Shown here one piece after another: positions 59,748 through 64,000 of a stretch of 64,000 bases of DNA. Under the pieces are notes generated by a model. It ran no database searches. It was not told the origin of the DNA and saw only the letters and a list, made by a program, of their open reading frames with translations. The translations under genes and the position numbers were made by a program. Source of the DNA: Flavobacterium subsaxonicum WB 4.1-42 = DSM 21790 (lineage in GTDB: Bacteria; Bacteroidota; Bacteroidia; Flavobacteriales; Flavobacteriaceae); the NCBI RefSeq assembly GCF_000422725.1, contig NZ_AUGP01000002.1, positions 1 to 64,000 on the forward strand. The letters are read 5' to 3'. Numbering within the stretch: the first letter of the stretch is position 1; each line of letters opens with the position of its first letter.

Positions 59748-60332
59748 GTAGTGTTCAGTTGGCAGTCACAGTTTACAGTATACAGTTGGCAGAGGGTAAT
59801 AGGTAGTGATTGGCATTCCCCTCTTTTGGAGGGGTGGCTGAAAGCCGGGGTGGTTTATTATCTTTCTTTTGTCTTGAAACAAAAGAAACAAAAATTCAAG
59901 GCTCTAACTTCTTATGCTACAAAATATACGATTCAGCTAAACGATTTGAACCTGCCTACCGGCAGGCAGGCTCGCTTCGCTCAAATAGCAAATCGTTCTT
60001 AACGCCTCATCGTATATTTTGCTTAACGCAACAAAGTTTAAGGCCTTAGCTTCACTCAAATATGCTTACTCTTATTCGACAGCACACCTTTTCGGATACA
60101 TAGTTAATTTATATGATACCAATAAATAAACCACCCCACCCTACGGGCACCCCTCCACAGGAGGGAATACCACGATTGCTGTGTGCATCCTCAAATTCCT
60201 CCAGGGCGATGCCCCGGGCTTATATGTTAAACCCCTTTGGGGCTACTATGCAGGAATCTGAATACTGCGACTGTAAACTGCGACTGTAAACTGAATACTG
60301 ATCACTGTAAACTGAATACTGATCACTGCCCT
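59748..60332. repeat. palindromic repeat split by an insertion, plus CTGTAAACTGAATACTG tracts
   Basis: 59811-59860 is the left arm (ATTCCCCTCTTTTGGAGGGG, GGCTGAAAGCC, GGGGTGGTTT) and 60124-60175 the right arm (AACCACCCCACCCTACGGGC, CCTCCACAGGAGGGAAT) of the family seen complete at 3848-3954. The arms are 263 bp apart instead of about 20. The inserted stretch itself contains an inverted pair AAAATATACGAT...ATCGTATATTTT and CTGCCTACCGGCAGGCAG. 60244-60330 carries CTGTAAACTGAATACTGATC direct repeats. ORFs here are not genes. Confidence 0.75.
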
Positions 60333-61061
60333 CTAATTCCTCCCGTTCTCCTCCGGATAAAGTTCGAAGGCGGGTTTGCTTTGCCAGTATTCTTTAGTAT
60401 CGGCATCCATAATGGTAAGCGGGCCTTTAAAGGCGGCGCCGGTATCTACATTCCAGATATTGGCCATTTGCACCGGTACGGTTTGCCCAATACGGGTAAC
60501 GGGGGTGTGGCCAATAAAAATTTCTTTGTAGTGGGTAAAGCGTTTTGGATAGTATGGGTGGGTAACATCAATCGACTTATCCAGGGCAAGGGCCGTTTCC
60601 CACAGGGTACGGTCCCAGTAAAAAAGGCGGCTAAAATACTCGTGCTTAACCCCGTTAAGGTTGGTAAACCCCGCGTGAACGAACAGGCGGTTATCATCAT
60701 CCAAAAAATAATCTTCCAGGCTTTCTAAAAACAAAATATGTATTTGCTTTTTGTCTTCGGGCATAATGGTGTAGCTGTCCATAGTACTGCGGCCGCCGTG
60801 GTTAAACCATTCTTCGCTATACTGGCCGGTTTTAAGCCATCCTAAAAGTAAATCGTCGTGGTTGCCCCTTATAAAAATACAGTTATGGCTGGTTTTCAGC
60901 TCCATAAGCTTATCTATAACTTCGGGACTCTGGCCCCATCCGTCTACAAAATCGCCAAGAAAAATAAGTCGGTCGTGGGTGGTAACGTTCGCACGTTCAA
61001 GTATTTGCAACAGCGCTTTATAGCTGCCGTGTATATCGCCAATAACAAGGGTTCTGTTCAT
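60333..61061 (-). CDS. metallophosphatase (PrpA/PP1-like serine/threonine phosphatase family)
   Basis: A 242-residue calcineurin-like phosphoesterase. The metal-binding motifs GDIHGSYKALLQ, LGDFVDGWGQ, RGNHDD, FVHAGFTNL and IGHTPVTR appear in order, as in PrpA/PP1-type or symmetrical Ap4A hydrolase-like enzymes. Dephosphorylates proteins or nucleotides; the substrate is unknown. Divergent from the T9SS cargo gene that follows. The gene is complete. Confidence 0.9.
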   Translation of the reverse strand: MNRTLVIGDIHGSYKALLQILERANVTTHDRLIFLGDFVDGWGQSPEVIDKLMELKTSHNCIFIRGNHDDLLLGWLKTGQYSEEWFNHGGRSTMDSYTIMPEDKKQIHILFLESLEDYFLDDDNRLFVHAGFTNLNGVKHEYFSRLFYWDRTLWETALALDKSIDVTHPYYPKRFTHYKEIFIGHTPVTRIGQTVPVQMANIWNVDTGAAFKGPLTIMDADTKEYWQSKPAFELYPEENGRN

Positions 61062-61184
61062 TTAAAAAATTTTAACCTAACACAAATGTGTAAGTGTAAA
61101 TTTACTAATTTGCAGCTAACTAATTGTTTACCTTAATTACAAATTAATTAAACATTAACGTTACCACTTAAAAACCAATATGCT

Positions 61185-63986
61185 ATGAAAAAAAAATTAC
61201 TTTGTTTATTACTATTTGCCCCTTTTTTAGCCTTTGCACAGCTGCCCGTAGAGGGTTTTGAAGGCTTTTGGTTTGCCCAAACCGGTACCGGTACCGGAGG
61301 TCCGGTATATTGGGCAATAGCTAATGTTAATGGCAGTAACAGCTGGCAACAAACGCCGGCAAATATTGCCTACGCAGGTACTTATTGCGCTGCACTTTAC
61401 GGACAGGCAGCTGTAGGAACAGATATACCCCAGGACTGGCTTATAAGCCCTGTTATTACAACGACTGCCAATCCTGAATTGCGCTTTTTTTCCAGATTGG
61501 GAGCCGATGGCAACCAAGGCGGAACGTATAAAATTATGTATGCCTATGCTACTAACCCCCAAACAAGTTTGGCCGGTTATAGTGTTGCTGCAGAGTTTAC
61601 CGAGTTAGAATTAAACCCCGTACAGACCGAGTGGACTGAAAAAACAGTAACATTACCGGCTATAATTCCTGCGGGCTCGCAAATATATATTGCCTTTGTA
61701 GGCCAGGGCGATAACGCCGACACCTGGCTTATAGATAATGTTAAGGTAGGGCAGCAATGCCTTGAGCCAACAAATCTTACGGCCGTGCCTACATCTGACA
61801 CCAGTGTTACATTAGGATGGACAAACCCGGGTGGTACATCGACCTTTGAGATTGAGGTACTACCTGCAACCGGCATGCCTACAGGCGTTGCCAACACGCC
61901 CATTACCAGTATACCCACGGTAGTGTCAAATCTTACACCAAACACGGGTTATAAATTTTATGTACGCTCTGTATGCAGCGATGTTGCTTTTAGCAGCTGG
62001 GTGGGGCCGTTTCAGTTTAATACCCCGGGCACTAACTGCTCTCCTGTAGATATGTGCAATTATACCATTTTGGCATCAGACGCAGCCAACGATGGTTGGA
62101 GCGGTAACAGCATCTGGGTTATGCAAAACGGTATTGTTGTAGCTGACCTGAATTTGGAAGGTGCCGGCACTACCGCCGAATTAAGTGTTCCGCTGTGCCA
62201 TGATGCGCCTTTTAGCCTGTACTGGCCAGAGGGAGGCACAAATCCGCAGGATGTAGACATTGTACTAAAAAATCCGTTTGAGCAGATAATCTATTCTAAA
62301 CCTGCCGGTACCGGCCAACCTGGAACTGTTTTGTTTGAAGGCACTGCCAATTGCCTTACTGTAGACTGTTTTCCGCCAACAAACCTTACAGCCACTGTAG
62401 CACCTAATAATAATGTTACTTTTGGCATAAACGGCACACCCAATGTTATTTGGGAATATTATATTGTTACCGCCGGCAGCCCTGCGCCTATAGCACAAAC
62501 AGCAGGTGTACCGGCTACTACAAACCCCGCACTTATAACCAACCTGCTGCCAAATACTAACTATGTGGCATATGCAAGGATTATTTGCGATGCCGAAAAC
62601 ATTAGCCCTTGGGAAGGCCCCATAGCAATTGCTACCGGTACTGGTAATAACCTTACAGGTATTATTAGAATGGATGCTAACGAAGATGGTGTATGCAACG
62701 CTGTAGATTACATAGTGCCCGCAGTAGAAATTGTAGTAACAGTTAATAACGGTGGGCCATTTTCTGTATATACTAATGCCGATGGCCAATATGCTATAGG
62801 CAACTTTGCCGATGGCGTAAATACTATAAGCCTTGCTCCTATAGCACCGGCAGGGTTTGCACCGGTTACCCCTGTAACTGCACCTATAGATTTTAACGAA
62901 GGCCTTAACGGCGTATCGATAGATTTTTGCCTTGAGGTTACAGAGCCTTTTGCCGATGTTCAGGTTACACTTTTACCAATTACAGTGGCCCAACCCGGTT
63001 TTTATGGCACCTACCAGTTAATAGTTACCAATAATGGCAACATAGCCGCAACAGGCACTACTGCTACCTTTACTTTTAACACTACCAAGGCAGAAATTGA
63101 ATATGTTGGCCTTCCGTATACTTTAAATGCCGGCACTATTAGCTTAGATCTTGGCACTATTGCTCCGTTATCATCGCAATCTGTAAATATAGTGCTATAT
63201 TATTTTGAGCCCCCTGTAAACGAGGCCGAAGACGAACTTGAGTTTGTAGCCGAAGTTTCGATAGCCGAAACCGATGAGGTGTTAGATAACAATACGGTAA
63301 CGCTGGTACAAACCGTTGTAAACTCTTACGACCCAAATGATATTACCGTACACGAAGGTGCAACGATTACCGAAGCACAGGCCGATGATTACCTTACGTA
63401 TACTATCCGCTTTCAGAACACGGGTAATTTTGCAGCTACCAATGTTAAAATTACCAATGCCTTAGACGAGCTGTTGGACTGGAATACGTTTACGCCAATA
63501 GCATCGAGCCACAATTATAACGTTAGCCGTACTCAAAACCTATTGGAGTTTACGTACAACAACATTCACCTGCCCGATAGTACCAGTAACGAGGCGGCAA
63601 GCCACGGTTTTATTACCTACAGGGTTAAGCCTAAGAGCACCTACGGCTTAGGCGATATTGTGTACAGTACTGCCGATATTTATTTCGACTTTAACCCGGC
63701 GGTTATTACTAACACGGCCAGTACAGAGGTTGTTGCCACAGCAGGCGTTAAAACACCTACCCTTGGCAATGCTACGCTATATCCTAACCCGGTTAAAAAC
63801 ATGCTTACCATTAAACTTAGGCAGGGTACCGTACAAAATATTATGGTGTTAGATGTTAACGGCAGGCAATGCCTTACCGCCCAAAACGCTACCACTATAG
63901 ATACCCAGGCTTTAAAAGCCGGTATTTATTTTGTAAGGATAACTACCGATACCGGTGTTGAGGTTAAGAAGATAATTAAGGAATAA
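61185..63986 (+). CDS. T9SS-sorted secreted adhesin-like protein (FN3, DUF7619, type A sorting domain)
   Basis: A 933-residue secreted protein. Signal peptide MKKKLLCLLLFAPFLAFAQ; about residues 20-190 a cleaved-adhesin/MAM-like lectin domain (GGTYKIMYAYATNPQTSLAG, WLIDNVKVGQQCLEPTNLTA); fibronectin type III modules around 195-285 and 395-480; an SdrD_B-like segment near 490-575 (GIIRMDANEDGVCNAVDY); a DUF7619/DUF11-like part about 590-850 (YDPNDITVHEGATITEAQA); and a C-terminal type A sorting domain about 865-933 (LYPNPVKNMLTIKLRQGTVQ, GIYFVRITTDTG). It leaves the cell through the type IX system. Stop TAA at 63984-63986. Confidence 0.92.
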   Translation: MKKKLLCLLLFAPFLAFAQLPVEGFEGFWFAQTGTGTGGPVYWAIANVNGSNSWQQTPANIAYAGTYCAALYGQAAVGTDIPQDWLISPVITTTANPELRFFSRLGADGNQGGTYKIMYAYATNPQTSLAGYSVAAEFTELELNPVQTEWTEKTVTLPAIIPAGSQIYIAFVGQGDNADTWLIDNVKVGQQCLEPTNLTAVPTSDTSVTLGWTNPGGTSTFEIEVLPATGMPTGVANTPITSIPTVVSNLTPNTGYKFYVRSVCSDVAFSSWVGPFQFNTPGTNCSPVDMCNYTILASDAANDGWSGNSIWVMQNGIVVADLNLEGAGTTAELSVPLCHDAPFSLYWPEGGTNPQDVDIVLKNPFEQIIYSKPAGTGQPGTVLFEGTANCLTVDCFPPTNLTATVAPNNNVTFGINGTPNVIWEYYIVTAGSPAPIAQTAGVPATTNPALITNLLPNTNYVAYARIICDAENISPWEGPIAIATGTGNNLTGIIRMDANEDGVCNAVDYIVPAVEIVVTVNNGGPFSVYTNADGQYAIGNFADGVNTISLAPIAPAGFAPVTPVTAPIDFNEGLNGVSIDFCLEVTEPFADVQVTLLPITVAQPGFYGTYQLIVTNNGNIAATGTTATFTFNTTKAEIEYVGLPYTLNAGTISLDLGTIAPLSSQSVNIVLYYFEPPVNEAEDELEFVAEVSIAETDEVLDNNTVTLVQTVVNSYDPNDITVHEGATITEAQADDYLTYTIRFQNTGNFAATNVKITNALDELLDWNTFTPIASSHNYNVSRTQNLLEFTYNNIHLPDSTSNEAASHGFITYRVKPKSTYGLGDIVYSTADIYFDFNPAVITNTASTEVVATAGVKTPTLGNATLYPNPVKNMLTIKLRQGTVQNIMVLDVNGRQCLTAQNATTIDTQALKAGIYFVRITTDTGVEVKKIIKE

Positions 63987-64000
63987 GGAATTTTAATTTG

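Noticed and set aside
59751..60049. ORFs after the GH92 gene
   Set aside because: Lie in repeat and CTGTAAACTG tracts, without coding signature.

Overview
The window looks like chromosome of a member of the Flavobacteriaceae (Bacteroidota), probably close to Flavobacterium. The evidence is the type IX secretion protein PorZ, a T9SS-sorted secreted protein, a Flavobacterium-type dimeric GlyRS and RecO, a GH92 enzyme, lipoproteins with short lipoboxes, promoters of the TTTG-N17-23-TAnnTTTG type, near absence of Shine-Dalgarno sites, and many dispersed intergenic repeats typical of the phylum. No rRNA, tRNA or CRISPR array was seen.

Layout. 1-237 is the 3' end of an IS110-family transposase. 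551-14793 is host chromosome: lepA, a membrane protein, glyQS (with an AT-rich in-frame insertion), lipoproteins, comF, proC, a Bax-inhibitor-like membrane protein, an omega-amidase-like hydrolase and two AT-rich unknown genes. 14886-42680 is a prophage or phage-derived element of about 27.8 kb. 42673-63986 is host chromosome again: recO, porZ, an ALDH7-type dehydrogenase, egtD/egtB (ergothioneine), dinB, a DUF6169 gene overlapping a hidden 48-codon ORF, an SDR protein, a cystathionine synthase/lyase, lipoproteins, an alpha/beta hydrolase, a GH92 mannosidase, a metallophosphatase and a large T9SS cargo protein.

The phage-like element. A leftward LexA/CI-type repressor faces a rightward early promoter. 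A perfect palindrome (GTGGAATATTCCAC) sits between the -33 and -7 boxes of that promoter, and a second GTGG-N6-CCAC site lies inside the first early gene. The early region holds only three small genes, two of them OB-fold-like. An AT-rich three-gene cassette follows: a RelE/HigB-like toxin, an XRE antitoxin with a C-terminal tail, and a SecB-like chaperone. It has its own promoter, dyad and terminator, and I read it as a toxin-antitoxin-chaperone (TAC) module. Next come terminase, tail genes and tape measure, a mostly minus-strand accessory island, ClpP-like protease, capsid, a tail-tube-like protein, portal, adaptor, fibre and receptor-binding candidates, holin, a CHAP/NlpC-like lysin and a spanin-like protein that overlaps the 3' end of recO. 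No integrase, transposase, helicase, primase or polymerase belonging to the phage is visible. Host-type repeats fill nearly every gap between modules. That combination suggests a long-resident, defective or domesticated element (possibly GTA-like) rather than a recently arrived temperate phage.

The most interesting items are the TAC cassette, the integrase-less and repeat-colonised phage cluster, the AT-rich insertion in glycyl-tRNA synthetase, the overlapping DUF6169 gene pair, and several intergenic repeat families including long near-perfect hairpins.
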